Positions 52,427 to 62,285 are shown, numbered from the stretch's first letter. The stretch is 64,000 nt of DNA from JANLUX01 sp031366005 (GCA_031366005.1 JANLZB010000022.1:119747-183746); one strand, 5' to 3'. Translations and numbers: made by a program. Notes: generated from the letters alone by a model not told the origin.

Positions 52427-53260
52427 ATGAATTATAAAAAACTTATGATAATCTCCATTGCTGTTATCGCGTTTATTGTGATTATTTTAATTGCAGTAAA
52501 AATAAATCTTTCCATACAGTTCCATAAACAGGTAAATGAGCTTTTTTCTCAATCAAAAAATATTTCTACTAAAACATTTCAGCAAGAACAATTAATTGGA
52601 TTGCCTGAACCTGTGCAACGATATTTCAAACATGTTTTAAAAGATGGTCAACCGTATATCAGTTACGCAAGAATTACGCATGACGGACAATTTAAAACAG
52701 GCTTTGATAAAGGTTGGATAAACATAAAAGGAGAACAATATGCTACAACAGAAAAGCCGGGTTTTATCTGGAAGGGCAGTACAAACATGTTTATTGCCCG
52801 TGATATGTATATTAGTGATAAAGGACGCTTAGTTGTTTCTCTGTTCTCTTTGTATAATGTTGTGGACGTGACAGGCGATGAATATAATCAGGGCGAACTA
52901 CTTCGGTGGCTTGGAGAAAGTATTTTGTATCCAACTAATTTATTGCCGAGTGAAAAATTAAAGTGGTTTCCGGTTGATTCGCAAACCGCGAAACTAACAT
53001 TCAACTATAAAGGGCTTTCATTATTTTTCATTTTCACTTTTAATGTTCTTGGTGAGATAACTCAAATCGAAACAAAGCGATACATGGACAAAGAAAATTT
53101 AGCAACATGGATTATTAAAATGGATAATTATAAAGCGTTAAATAATGTTGTTGTGCCTACATCATTCGATGTATTATGGAGGTTGGAGAAAGGAGATTTC
53201 AGCTATGCAAAATTTAATATTCAAAAAATAGAATACGATAACCCGAATAAATTCGATTAA
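52427..53260 (+). CDS. DUF6544-like membrane-anchored protein
   Basis: The 277-residue protein has one N-terminal membrane helix (LMIISIAVIAFIVIILIAVKI) and a soluble part with LIGLPEPVQRYFKHVLKDGQPYISYARITHDGQFK, followed by WINIKGEQYATTEKPGFIWKG and RWLGESILYPTNLLPS. This is the pattern I associate with the DUF6544/DUF6920 family of unknown function. It lies 39 bases after the VTT-like gene and is the last gene of this run. No catalytic residues can be assigned. Confidence 0.65.
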   Translation: MNYKKLMIISIAVIAFIVIILIAVKINLSIQFHKQVNELFSQSKNISTKTFQQEQLIGLPEPVQRYFKHVLKDGQPYISYARITHDGQFKTGFDKGWINIKGEQYATTEKPGFIWKGSTNMFIARDMYISDKGRLVVSLFSLYNVVDVTGDEYNQGELLRWLGESILYPTNLLPSEKLKWFPVDSQTAKLTFNYKGLSLFFIFTFNVLGEITQIETKRYMDKENLATWIIKMDNYKALNNVVVPTSFDVLWRLEKGDFSYAKFNIQKIEYDNPNKFD

Positions 53261-53727
53261 CAACAATGTAAATTTATAATAAAAGTGGATCAATCAGAAA
53301 TAGGAACTAACTTAAGCAGCACCTCTCTGTAACCAACTATAAAGTCAAATAGCAAGCAAATAAAAGAGCGCATGATTTAAACAATCCTATAATTGTGAAA
53401 ATAGTTGCGAAGCTATCTTTGGCAAAGTTAAAACCTCTTGTAATTCTCATTTTTTTTCAGCAACTTGCAGTCGTGTATCAAGAGTTCTTTTTATTCCCTA
53501 AGAACCAAAAAAATAATTTAAATACCTATATGAAGTTTATTCATTTCTCAAATCTGGTGCTTCGCTACAGTCAACCATGTTGGTTAAAATTGATGTGAAC
53601 GGCACACTCTGCAACAGTCTTAATAGTTAGGTAAGCCAATTGTGTATTTTAACAAACTGCTCATTTATGATTAATCTCCATTGATCCCATACAAATTCAT
53701 CTAAGTTAATTTAATAAGCTACAACAA
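53261..53727. other. Intergenic region before the large adhesin gene
   Basis: This 467-base spacer contains a 67-codon open frame (53395-53598) with no signal, no family resemblance and no ribosome-binding context, which I do not accept as a gene. No promoter box of the TAnnTTTG type was found close to 53728. Confidence 0.4.
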
Positions 53728-56700
53728 ATGAAAACTAAAACTCCATACTTTATATTATCAGCTTTGAGTACAAAAATATTCGACTACTATAAATTGATTG
53801 CTGATAAGGTATACAGACAACTATTTTTAACCCTGCTGCCAGTTTACTGCTTGGCATTTATTAACCCGGTATCAGCTAATGTTTATGTAACCAACACATT
53901 TACCGATCCTGTTATTTCTTCGCTGAATAATGCCACTGGTACAATTAACGGTGGAGCAACTATTTCTCTTCGTTCTGCTCTCATGGCAGCAGATAACCTA
54001 GGTGGGAACCATACTGTAACTTTATCAACAGGCACCTATAATCTGACCCAGGCTCTTCCAAACAGACAAATAACGATTGGAAATACTGCACAAAATATAA
54101 CCATCAATGGAAATGGTCCGGCAAACACCATCATTAGTAATACCCTTGATGCAAATAAGGATCGGATTCTCACAATTAATTATAATGGAACTACCCCAAA
54201 TGTTATAACCACCATCTCCGGAGTAAAATTTCAGAATGGATATTTAACTTCTGATGAGTATGGTGGGGCTGCAATATATGCGGGTCCAATTGGAGGCTTT
54301 TTTGAATCGCTAACCGTTATCGATTGCGCTTTTGATAATAATATTTGTCCCGGTGCAGCGGGTAATGGTGGAGTAGGAGGTGCAATTTATATGTTCCAGG
54401 AAACCTTAACAGTTGATAATTGCACTTTTACTAATAATAGCAGCGTTGATGGCGTAGCAGGTGCAATTTTTTTTACATTGTATAATAACCAGGGTAATAA
54501 CGGTAATGTCAATATAACAAATTCCACATTTAGCGGTAATTCTGCCAGGGAGCTTGGCGGTGCCATTCATATTACCTCTCAGGGAGCGCAACCAGGCGGC
54601 ATTACTTTTACTACAACTATTAATAACAATACATTCTTAAATAATTTTACAACTGTCGGACTTGGCGGTGCGGTTACATTAAATAATGGCGCCAATCTAT
54701 CGGTTATGCAGATGCATTTCAACCGGTTTGTCGGTAATACAAGTGCTTCTTCAGCATTATCCAGTGGTCTTCATTTTGTTGAGTCTTCGGGCAGTGTGAA
54801 TGCAGAAAATAACTGGTGGGGTTGTAATTCAAATCCTGTAAGCGGTGGCTCTACAGCTCCCTGCAACCAGGCAGGAGGAGATGTGGCGGGTGGAGGCTCA
54901 TTGGATGCCAACCCGTGGTTGCAGTTAAAAGTAACAGCTTCTCCCAACACGATTTGTAATTCAACGCCAACAAACCTTGGAAATACTTCTAACATTACTG
55001 CAAGTTTCCTGAATAATTCAGATGGCACTGCTATACCTGTTGCTAATCTTTCCAGGTTCATCGGATTGCCCGTTACATGGCCTGCCACAACGTTAGGAAG
55101 TCTTTCATCTACACAAACCACCATCCAGGCAAACGGAACAGCAACTACCCTGTTTACTTCAAACGGTACAGGCGGTAATGCAACAGTAAATTCACAGGTG
55201 GACAATGTGCCTTCCAATGAAACCTCACCCGCAAGGGCAACTATTACTGTAAATACAACATCAATTATTCCAACAGGTGCTACAGGTACAACAACTATCT
55301 GTAATGGAAGCGGTACTACCCTCACGGTATCAGGTGGATTAAAAGGTACAGCAGCCGTAGCGCAATGGTACACCGGGTCATGCGGAGGTTCGCTGCTATT
55401 TACGGGAGATGCTTTAAATGTTTCTCCAACTTCAACCACAAACTATTTTGTACGATACAATGGCACTTGTAATACAACTAACTGCGCAACTGTAACAGTA
55501 ACAGTAAATAATCCTTCTGTAGCGCCAACCAGCATCACCGGAACAACACTTTATTGTAATCCGGGCTCCACCACATTAACAGCCATAGGAGGCACATTAG
55601 GTACTAATGCAAATTATCAATGGGGAACCGGTTCTGTTGTTGGAACTAACCCGATAGGAGGCGCAACTAATTCAACGCTAAATGTATCACCAATAAGCAC
55701 CACCACCTATTGGGTGCGGATAGAAAACACTGCTGCACCATGCACTGGCAATACTGCAGGAGTAACACAGGTAGTAACAGTAAATCATCCTTCAGTTGCT
55801 CCAACCAGCATTACGGGAACAACCACGATTTGCAGTCCCGGTTCTACAACATTAATCGCTTCAGGAGGCACCTTAGGCACAGATGCAAATTATCAATGGG
55901 GAACAGGTGCTGTTGTGGGAACTTCTCCAATTGCAGGTGCAACTAATTCTTCTCTTTTAGTTTCACCAGGCAGTACCACCACATATTGGGTATGGATAGA
56001 GAATGCCGCTGCTCCTTGTACACAAACTACTGGTGGAGTAACTCAGGTTGTAACGGTAAATAATCCATCAGTTGCGCCATCCGGTATTTCAGGAATAACA
56101 ACTATTTGCAATCCCGGCTCAACTACATTAACAGCAACAGGAGGCACATTGGGTACTAATGCAAATTATCAATGGGGAACAGGCGCTATTGTTGGAACGA
56201 ACCCGATTGGAGGCGCAACCAATTTAACACTTATCATATCACCAACCAGTACCACCACTTATTGGGTGCGGATAGAAAATACTACTGCTCCCTGTGCCAC
56301 AAATACAGGTGGGGTAACGCAAGTGATATCTGTTCAGCCACCTGTTGCTCCAGCCATTAGTGGAAATTTATCTTTCTGCTCCGGAAGTTCCACCACTTTA
56401 AATGCAGGTTCTTTTTCCGGATACAACTGGTCAACAGGAGCAACAACGCAAACCATTTCAGTAAATACTGCTACCACGTATACTGTGACAGTTTCTGACG
56501 GATTCGGATGTACAGGTTCAAATTCTGTTACTGTAAGTTCAATCGTTTTCGATGATAATAATGCCTGCACTACTGATGCATGTGATCCCACAACGGGCAA
56601 TGTTACCCACACTCCGGTAAGTAGTGATGATAACAATGCCTGTACTACCGATGCCTGTGATCCTGCATCGGGAATCATTTCTCATATCCCCGTAAACACG

Positions 56701-57960
56701 GATGATAACAACGTTTGTACTACTGATGCCTGCGATCCGATAACCGGAACCTCACATACACCTGTTAACATAAGCGATGGCATAGATTGTACAAAAGACG
56801 CTTGTGATCCTGTGATTGGTATAACTCATATTGATACCTGCGGTGGTTGTACAAATGCTCCCATCAAGCCCGATCCAATAACAACCTTTGGCGGAGTTGC
56901 GAAAGTTTGCCCGGGAGACTTAAAAACTTATTTCATCGCTCCGGTAGAAGGAGCAACTTCCTATACCTGGACCGCGCAAGCTGGCACCACTTCCATCAAT
57001 CATCCCAATGGAGCCGGAGCAAATGATACATTGGTTAGGGTGACTTACTCAACGGGATTCAGCTATAGCTTTTTATCCGTGCAAGCCGTGAATACTTGTG
57101 GAACAAGTCCTGAGCGACACTTATATATAAAAAGGAATGACCCTAGAGTTCCCTCTGTAATTACCGGAAATCCGTATGGCAACTGTGGTTTAAGTGGAGT
57201 TTCTTATTCGGTAATAAATAAAACGGGTATTACTTATAACTGGTCATTCAGTACAACAACAGCCTCCATCGCAAGCGGGCAAGGAACCAACGCTATTACT
57301 GCAGATTTTGATCCATCTTATGTGAGCGGACAGCTAAGAGTTAGTGCAACTAACAGTTGCGGAACAAGCGGATTGCGTGCAACTAATATTTTCGCAAAAC
57401 CTGCTGCGCCATCTTCGCTTACAGGCACTAATTCAGTTTGTGCAAATCAAACGGGTGTGCCTTATTCAACATCACCGGTAGTAACTGCAACCTCTTACAC
57501 ATGGGGTGCTCCCGTTCATGCGCGGATTAACGATGGAAGTATAACTTCCTCCTCCAATACGATGATTACTTCGGCTACTTCAGTTACAGTAAATTTTGGA
57601 TCATCAGCAGGTAATGTAAAAGTGAGAGCAAACAATGCATGCGCACCCGGTTCTTATAATTCACTGCATGTGAATATCGTTTGCCGGGGTGATGAATCGC
57701 AGGCAAACCAATTGGATGCAAACTGTTATCCGTCACCGGCAAGTACTGAATTAAATGTAACTTTTGTATCTGATAAAGAACAAACCAATTTAATTCGTAT
57801 TACAGATTTAGTTGGGGAAACAGTAATGTTACAAAATCACTATACTTCGGTTGGCGACAACTTGTTTATTCTCGATGTTTCAACTCTTGCAAGTGGTATT
57901 TATATGATAGAAGTAATGAACGGTGATCAGAGAAGTATTCAGAAAATTGTTATAGAATAA
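53728..57960 (+). CDS. Large T9SS-secreted repeat protein (beta-helix, Ig-like repeats, TSP3-like repeats)
   Basis: The 1410-residue protein has a long N-terminus with a hydrophobic signal near residues 33-52 (LFLTLLPVYCLAFINPVSAN). A right-handed beta-helix / choice-of-anchor Q region follows (about 55-395, INGNGPANTIISNTL, GGAIYMFQETLTVDNCTFTNN). Three nearly identical 92-residue Ig-like repeats span about 593-868 (PTSITGTTTICSPGSTTLIAS ... YWVRIEN), then four calcium-binding-like DDNNACTTDACDP repeats (about 942-1037) and PKD/Ig-like domains. The end is a T9SS sorting domain (about 1330-1410, CYPSPASTELNVTFVSD, a YPSP variant). It is probably a surface adhesin. Confidence 0.87.
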   Translation: MKTKTPYFILSALSTKIFDYYKLIADKVYRQLFLTLLPVYCLAFINPVSANVYVTNTFTDPVISSLNNATGTINGGATISLRSALMAADNLGGNHTVTLSTGTYNLTQALPNRQITIGNTAQNITINGNGPANTIISNTLDANKDRILTINYNGTTPNVITTISGVKFQNGYLTSDEYGGAAIYAGPIGGFFESLTVIDCAFDNNICPGAAGNGGVGGAIYMFQETLTVDNCTFTNNSSVDGVAGAIFFTLYNNQGNNGNVNITNSTFSGNSARELGGAIHITSQGAQPGGITFTTTINNNTFLNNFTTVGLGGAVTLNNGANLSVMQMHFNRFVGNTSASSALSSGLHFVESSGSVNAENNWWGCNSNPVSGGSTAPCNQAGGDVAGGGSLDANPWLQLKVTASPNTICNSTPTNLGNTSNITASFLNNSDGTAIPVANLSRFIGLPVTWPATTLGSLSSTQTTIQANGTATTLFTSNGTGGNATVNSQVDNVPSNETSPARATITVNTTSIIPTGATGTTTICNGSGTTLTVSGGLKGTAAVAQWYTGSCGGSLLFTGDALNVSPTSTTNYFVRYNGTCNTTNCATVTVTVNNPSVAPTSITGTTLYCNPGSTTLTAIGGTLGTNANYQWGTGSVVGTNPIGGATNSTLNVSPISTTTYWVRIENTAAPCTGNTAGVTQVVTVNHPSVAPTSITGTTTICSPGSTTLIASGGTLGTDANYQWGTGAVVGTSPIAGATNSSLLVSPGSTTTYWVWIENAAAPCTQTTGGVTQVVTVNNPSVAPSGISGITTICNPGSTTLTATGGTLGTNANYQWGTGAIVGTNPIGGATNLTLIISPTSTTTYWVRIENTTAPCATNTGGVTQVISVQPPVAPAISGNLSFCSGSSTTLNAGSFSGYNWSTGATTQTISVNTATTYTVTVSDGFGCTGSNSVTVSSIVFDDNNACTTDACDPTTGNVTHTPVSSDDNNACTTDACDPASGIISHIPVNTDDNNVCTTDACDPITGTSHTPVNISDGIDCTKDACDPVIGITHIDTCGGCTNAPIKPDPITTFGGVAKVCPGDLKTYFIAPVEGATSYTWTAQAGTTSINHPNGAGANDTLVRVTYSTGFSYSFLSVQAVNTCGTSPERHLYIKRNDPRVPSVITGNPYGNCGLSGVSYSVINKTGITYNWSFSTTTASIASGQGTNAITADFDPSYVSGQLRVSATNSCGTSGLRATNIFAKPAAPSSLTGTNSVCANQTGVPYSTSPVVTATSYTWGAPVHARINDGSITSSSNTMITSATSVTVNFGSSAGNVKVRANNACAPGSYNSLHVNIVCRGDESQANQLDANCYPSPASTELNVTFVSDKEQTNLIRITDLVGETVMLQNHYTSVGDNLFILDVSTLASGIYMIEVMNGDQRSIQKIVIE
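55504..56331 (+). repeat. Three tandem 276-bp coding repeats
   Basis: Units begin at 55504, 55780 and 56056, each 276 bases (92 codons), with the frame kept. Unit boundaries fall at V-N-N/H-P-S-V-A-P. Conserved stretches include GGCACATT(A/G)GGTACTAATGC and AATTATCAATGGGGAAC. The degree of identity suggests recent expansion within the gene. Confidence 0.92.
56551..56838 (+). repeat. Four coding repeats of the DDNNACTTDACDP type
   Basis: Four units of 22-25 codons contain D-D-N-N-x-C-T-T-D-A-C-D-P or a variant (the last unit reads DGIDCTKDACDP). Each has two cysteines, likely to form a disulfide, and acidic residues suited to calcium binding. They lie within the large secreted protein. Confidence 0.88.
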
Positions 57961-58086
57961 AATTTAATGTTTACCAAAAACAACTTAGGTTCCCTAAAAC
58001 GATAATTCGATCTGCAAGCAATTAACTCGTTTGAGAGGACACAAACGAGGGCGGGAGATTGGAAGAGATCAATCTCCTCACCCTCT

Positions 58087-58112
58087 CATCCCTCTCCCAA
58101 AGGAGAGGGATG
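58087..58112. repeat. 11-bp palindrome of the CCTCTCCC/GGGAGAGG family
   Basis: CATCCCTCTCC (58087-58097) and GGAGAGGGATG (58102-58112) pair perfectly around CAAA, preceded by CTCACCCTCT. Relatives lie inside the beta-oxidation fusion gene (20654-20683) and, more loosely, at 63313-63352. Confidence 0.8.
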
Positions 58113-58178
58113 ACGTCTTCGGAATGGTGTGGAGTGATATTGAAAAACTTAAATTTAATAGGGAGTTGATACTTTTTT

Positions 58179-58210
58179 TGTCATGCTGGAAGCAACTTGT
58201 GAAATAGATG
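58179..58210 (+). repeat. Dispersed TGTCATnCTGGAAGnAACTTGTGAAATA repeat
   Basis: This is the plus-strand copy of the family also found at 9724-9741, 9863-9880 and 28079-28109. Intergenic. Confidence 0.72.
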
Positions 58211-58718
58211 TAGTAGGGAACGCAGATTGGTTGATTGAAAGAGGATTATTAACTGGAAGAATTGCAGATCATGTTGGTTCCGCCTTCGTTTGTGTCCTCA
58301 CAAACGAATCAAATTAAATCAAAAGATTTAATTTCCACTAGAAGACTAATTCGATCTGCACGCGAATTTAATATGCTTGTGAGAACACAAACATGGGCGG
58401 GGGATTAAATTTCAATTATGCAAGTAATAAATAATTCGATCTGCAAGCAATTAACTCGTTTGTGAGGACACAAACGTAGGCGGAGTACTGAGAAGGAACT
58501 AAATTATATATATATTTGCCATACACCTTTTGCTATTTATAGCTTATAAATTTCAGTTCCTCTATTTACATTCTATCTTATAAATAAAACACAGACTATT
58601 ACCTAATTTTCAATTACAACTGTAATTAATTCATTTTAGGTTAGCGTCAAAACATATTCATATTACAAAAATTATTCAATAATCATTTTTCAACAAACAA
58701 ACACTTAAATCAAAAAAA

Positions 58719-60935
58719 ATGAAAAAAAATTTATTATTTATTGCTATTGCATTCCTGATGGGAATGGGTGGCACAATGGCACAATCGAAACCCGGACGCG
58801 TATGCGGAACGATGGAATACTTGCAGGAACAATTAAAAAATGACCCGGCAATGCGTTCGAGAATGGAGCAAATTGAACAGCAAACACAAAACTACATTTT
58901 ATCTAACGCTGCTAACAGATCTACTGCAGTAATTAGTATTCCTGTTGTATTCCATGTTTTGTACAGCACCAACAACACTACACAAAACGTTCCTGATGCA
59001 CGCATTCTGGAACAGCTTCATGTGTTAAACTTAGATTATTCCCACACGAATGCAGATGCCGGTAATGCGCCAGCTCCTTTCCTTGCAGTAGCTGCAAATA
59101 CAAACATTCAGTTTTGTCTTGCACAGCAAGATCCGGGTGGTGCAGCAACTACGGGAATCATAAGAAAGCAAACTGCAACTACTTCATTTAGTCAGAATAA
59201 TGCAGTAAAGTTTAATGCACAAGGTGGTGATGATGCTTGGAATTCAGCTAAATATATGAATGTATGGATTTGTAATCTTGGCGGAGGATTGCTTGGCTAT
59301 GCACAGTTTCCGGGTGGCACGGCAAGCACTGATGGTATTGTGGTTTTAAATGAATCGGTTGGAGGCCCTGCTGCTGTTGGCACTATGGCACCTTATGATT
59401 TAGGAAGAACATTAACTCATGAAGTAGGCCACTGGTTAAATCTTAGTCACATCTGGGGTGATGCAAACTGTGGAAACGATCAGGTTGGCGATACCCCAAC
59501 ACAACAAACATCTAATTTCGGATGCCCTACCTATCCTCATGTTACGTGCAGCAACGGTCCTAACGGTGATATGTTTATGAATTATATGGACTATGTTGAT
59601 GATGGCTGTATGAATATGTTTACAGCAGGACAGTCAACACGCAGCAATGCATTGTTCGCAGCAGGTGGAGCGCGTGTAGGAATAACAACTTCTCAGGGTT
59701 GTGTGGCTGTTGGCGGAGTCTGTGGTACTCCTACAAATTTATCAGCTCAGGCAATTACATCTTCAGGTGCTTCTCTTTATTGGACAGCTGTTTCAGGCGG
59801 TACCACTTATTATATTCAATACCGTGTATCTGGCACCACCACCTGGACCCCCGTAAATACTACCAATACATCAATTGCATTAACAGGTTTGACAGCAAAT
59901 ACCACTTATGATTACCGTGTGAGTGCATTTTGTTCTACAACTTATGGAGCCTACACCGCCATCAACACGTTTACCACTGCGGCAACCACCGGATGTGGAG
60001 TGCCGGCAGTACTATCAATAACAGGTATCACTCCAACGAAAGCCACTTTTAATTTGGGAGCAGTATCAGGTGCTACAAAATATAATGTGTCGTATCGCAT
60101 ATCAGGTAACACTGCATGGCTAAGTAAAACCGTTACTACTACTACAGTTGCTTTAACAAATTTATTTTCCGCTACTGTTTACAATTACAGGGTACGTGCG
60201 TACTGTACTGCCTGGGGCGCGTATAGTGCAATTCAAAATTTTACCACCTCGCCATTGCCAACTGCCTGCACCGGTGTGGATTATTATGAGTCAAATAACA
60301 CCCTTGCTGCAGCAGCGACAATAGCACCAAATACGAATATTTATCCTTTGATAAGTAGTGCAACAGATAAAGATTATTTTAAAGTAACCACCACCTCTGC
60401 TGCACCAAAGCTTAAAGTTGATGTGGATGGACTTCCAGGCGATTATGATGTACAACTCTACTTAAGCAGCACTGGTGCATTATTGAGCTCTTCAGCAAAC
60501 GCCAGCACCACTCCGGAGCAGATTATTTACAATACCGCAACTGCAGGTACGGTTTACAAAGTATATGTTTTTGGTTATGGCGGAGCCTTTAGTGCTGCTA
60601 ATTGTTATCATTTAAGAGTTAGCACCAGCGCATCCAATTTCCGCGAGATGGGTTCTCATGTTGAGCAAAATGGCCAAGCCGGGATTATGAGTTTGTATCC
60701 AAATCCGGCCAACGATCAGTTAAATATTAATTTGCTTAGTGATAAAAATCAAACTTCAATGGTTAATGTAGTTGACATGTTAGGACGTACTGTTTTGAAC
60801 ATTCAAAAAGCGTTAACTGAAGGAGCTAATAAATTAAATGTCGATTTAGGTAACTTGCAAAACGGCATTTATTCTGTAAGCGTTAATATCAATGGTAAAA
60901 ACGTGATGCAGAAATTGGTTATTCAAAAAAATTAA
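58719..60935 (+). CDS. M43-family zinc metalloprotease with FN3, PPC and T9SS sorting domains
   Basis: The 738-residue protein has a signal peptide (MKKNLLFIAIAFLMGMGGTMAQ), a propeptide region, and a pappalysin-type catalytic domain (about 70-335). That domain has the zinc site H234-E-x-x-H238-x-x-G/N-x-x-H244 (LTHEVGHWLNLSHIWGD) and the Met-turn in MNYMDYVDDGC. Two fibronectin III domains (about 340-425 and 430-510), a pre-peptidase C-terminal domain (about 520-640) and a T9SS type A sorting domain (about 655-738, LYPNPANDQLNINLLSD) follow. The glycine usually found in HExxHxxGxxH is replaced by asparagine, a variant common in M43 members. It is an exported protease for external protein. 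Confidence 0.92.
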   Translation: MKKNLLFIAIAFLMGMGGTMAQSKPGRVCGTMEYLQEQLKNDPAMRSRMEQIEQQTQNYILSNAANRSTAVISIPVVFHVLYSTNNTTQNVPDARILEQLHVLNLDYSHTNADAGNAPAPFLAVAANTNIQFCLAQQDPGGAATTGIIRKQTATTSFSQNNAVKFNAQGGDDAWNSAKYMNVWICNLGGGLLGYAQFPGGTASTDGIVVLNESVGGPAAVGTMAPYDLGRTLTHEVGHWLNLSHIWGDANCGNDQVGDTPTQQTSNFGCPTYPHVTCSNGPNGDMFMNYMDYVDDGCMNMFTAGQSTRSNALFAAGGARVGITTSQGCVAVGGVCGTPTNLSAQAITSSGASLYWTAVSGGTTYYIQYRVSGTTTWTPVNTTNTSIALTGLTANTTYDYRVSAFCSTTYGAYTAINTFTTAATTGCGVPAVLSITGITPTKATFNLGAVSGATKYNVSYRISGNTAWLSKTVTTTTVALTNLFSATVYNYRVRAYCTAWGAYSAIQNFTTSPLPTACTGVDYYESNNTLAAAATIAPNTNIYPLISSATDKDYFKVTTTSAAPKLKVDVDGLPGDYDVQLYLSSTGALLSSSANASTTPEQIIYNTATAGTVYKVYVFGYGGAFSAANCYHLRVSTSASNFREMGSHVEQNGQAGIMSLYPNPANDQLNINLLSDKNQTSMVNVVDMLGRTVLNIQKALTEGANKLNVDLGNLQNGIYSVSVNINGKNVMQKLVIQKN

Positions 60936-60963
60936 TAGATAATAATCAATAATATTATTTAAG

Positions 60964-60992
60964 GAGGCTGTCCCAAAGGGCGGTCTCTTTTT
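60964..60992 (+). terminator. Intrinsic terminator after the metalloprotease gene
   Basis: GAGGCTGTCCC and GGGCGGTCTC form an imperfect hairpin around AAA, followed by a run of eight T residues. The GAGGCTGTCCC type is common after genes in this phylum. It lies about 30 bases after the stop at 60935. Confidence 0.8.
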
Positions 60993-61200
60993 TTTACCAC
61001 CAGCGCTATAAATTATTGTTAGTAATTGAATGGAAGGAAGCAGACCAAAGGAGAAAAATGCTGGCGGTACCGGAGGTGAAAGAATGCCAACAGAAGAATA
61101 AGAAACAAATCAAAAGCAGTTGATGGAAGAAATACAAAGGACACATGAAAATTCCAACAGATAAAAAGATTGGGCATGTTTTACACACTGAATGGATAAA

Positions 61201-61237
61201 ACAAAAACGGAAGATTTTTTGAATCTCCCGCTTTTGT
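61201..61237 (-). terminator. Probable terminator for the minus-strand gene at 61286
   Basis: The hairpin ACAAAAACGGAAGATT / AATCTCCCGCTTTTGT has small bulges. On the minus strand it is followed by TTTTTGTTTTAT. It lies about 50 bases beyond the stop of the minus-strand gene; it could act in both directions. Confidence 0.65.
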
Positions 61238-61285
61238 TATTTAACCCTTCTGGGTTATTTATTATTGCTGTCAACAATTTGCAAT

Positions 61286-62203
61286 CTATGAGGAAGGGGA
61301 TTTGGAAAGGCTAATGTTTACTTTTTGCTTTTCACCGCTATCTACTAGAATATTGGGCAGTTGTTGTTTTTGGTAAGATGGAAGCTCAAAGGTTAATGAC
61401 CATATTTCAGGGTTGACAGGGATTTTATAAATACCCTGCCCATCAGTCATATCTTCGAAGGTGCGAATTCCGTCAGTGGCTATTACTTTTACCAATTGCA
61501 ATGGCTGTTGAGTGACTGCGTCATAAACTTCGCCTGTTATCTGCGCGTGATGCTGTGCAGAATTAATAATTCGCTTTGCATGTTCCCACTCCATATAGAA
61601 ACGTGTATTGGTTATTTTATAATTCCCCATAAGGGCACTCATTGTAGCGCGGATAAAATTGCTGGTTTCGCGAATTAAATCCTGAAGCACATCACCTGTG
61701 GTTTGTTTAATTACCACTGAGCTGCGCCTCGCAGTGCTCACCACATTAAATTTATTTATAACAGATCTTAAATCATCAATATCACGGTCAGAAATATGAA
61801 ACATAATTCTATCTTCCGGTGTTGTGTTTTCTGCCAACCGCAGAATGTTTTGAGCAAACGCAATAGCACTTGTCACCGGTGAACGATAGATAATGCTAAA
61901 AGTATAGTTTGCATTTTTATAAGCTGCCTGATCGTTGTGACTAAGTGCGATGGCCTGCACTTTCATGCGCATGGCATCGGCATACTGCGCCATTTGTTTT
62001 TTCTTCTCCTTTTTTTCGAACGTTATCCCTTTGGTATATTGCTCGCGATTTATAATCGTCTGGTTGATGATAGCAATGCGTGATTCAAGGGTTGTAACTG
62101 CTTGCTGAAGTGGTTGATAACCTGAATAACTAGCAGCATTCCGATTCATGCATGCGCTGCACTCGTAGTACATCTGCACTATTGTATTTGTTCTTTTGTC
62201 CAT
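61286..62203 (-). CDS. Hypothetical protein, helical with C-terminal carboxypeptidase-regulatory-like domain (paralogue 2)
   Basis: The 305-residue protein is mostly helical over residues 1-210 (AVTTLESRIAIINQTIINREQ, KKKQMAQYADAMRMKVQAIALSHND, a middle RRSSVVIKQTTGDVLQDLIRETSNFIRATMSALMGNYK). It ends in a CarboxypepD_reg-like beta domain (about 222-300: QITGEVYDAVTQQPLQLVKVIATDGI, TFEDMTDGQGIYKIPVNPE). It has no signal peptide although such beta domains are usually extracytoplasmic. It is a clear paralogue of the gene just upstream (62286-63194), sharing RRSSVV(I/L)(K/R)QT, MGNY and FED(M/F)TD. The function is unknown. Confidence 0.75.
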   Translation of the reverse strand: MDKRTNTIVQMYYECSACMNRNAASYSGYQPLQQAVTTLESRIAIINQTIINREQYTKGITFEKKEKKKQMAQYADAMRMKVQAIALSHNDQAAYKNANYTFSIIYRSPVTSAIAFAQNILRLAENTTPEDRIMFHISDRDIDDLRSVINKFNVVSTARRSSVVIKQTTGDVLQDLIRETSNFIRATMSALMGNYKITNTRFYMEWEHAKRIINSAQHHAQITGEVYDAVTQQPLQLVKVIATDGIRTFEDMTDGQGIYKIPVNPEIWSLTFELPSYQKQQLPNILVDSGEKQKVNISLSKSPSS

Positions 62204-62285
62204 GTATTTAAAATTTTTTTATGATGATTAAAAACCCAGGGTTTAATTTTAACTATTGCTACGATTAAACCCTGAATTTTATTAT

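Larger units (their letters stand above)
58005..58483. repeat. Cluster of four copies of an ATTCGATCTGCAAGCAATTA repeat with internal palindrome
   Basis: Direct copies lie at about 58005-58055, 58349-58402 and 58434-58483. An inverted partial copy lies at 58280-58309. The unit is ATTCGATCTGCAAGCAATTA, ACTCGTTTGTGAGGACACAA, ACGNNGGCGG; its core CGTTTGTG-AGGA-CACAAACG is an almost perfect palindrome. The middle copy is the most diverged. Confidence 0.85.
57961..58718. other. Repeat-rich intergenic region between two T9SS genes
   Basis: This 758-base region has no credible gene. It holds a cluster of dispersed repeats (58005-58483), an 11-bp palindrome at 58087-58112, one copy of the TGTCATnCTGGAAG repeat (58179-58210), and a possible -7 box TATATTTG at 58511-58518 that might serve the metalloprotease gene with a leader of about 200 bases. 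Confidence 0.7.
60936..61285. other. Intergenic region between convergent genes
   Basis: This 350-base spacer contains two terminators, one for each convergent gene (60964-60992 and 61201-61237). Nothing else was recognised; a short open frame on the minus strand at 61006-61188 has no supporting features. Confidence 0.6.

Noticed and set aside
53395..53598. A 67-codon open frame before the large adhesin gene.
   Set aside because: No ribosome-binding context, no family resemblance and no signal or membrane pattern beyond chance hydrophobic residues.
54771..55439. A 222-codon minus-strand open frame inside the adhesin gene.
   Set aside because: It is the antisense shadow of a low-complexity Thr/Asn/Gly-rich coding region, which rarely gives stops on the opposite strand; the plus-strand frame has clear domains.
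61006..61188. A 60-codon minus-strand open frame between convergent genes.
   Set aside because: It is cysteine- and phenylalanine-rich without any recognisable pattern and lies between two terminators with no promoter.
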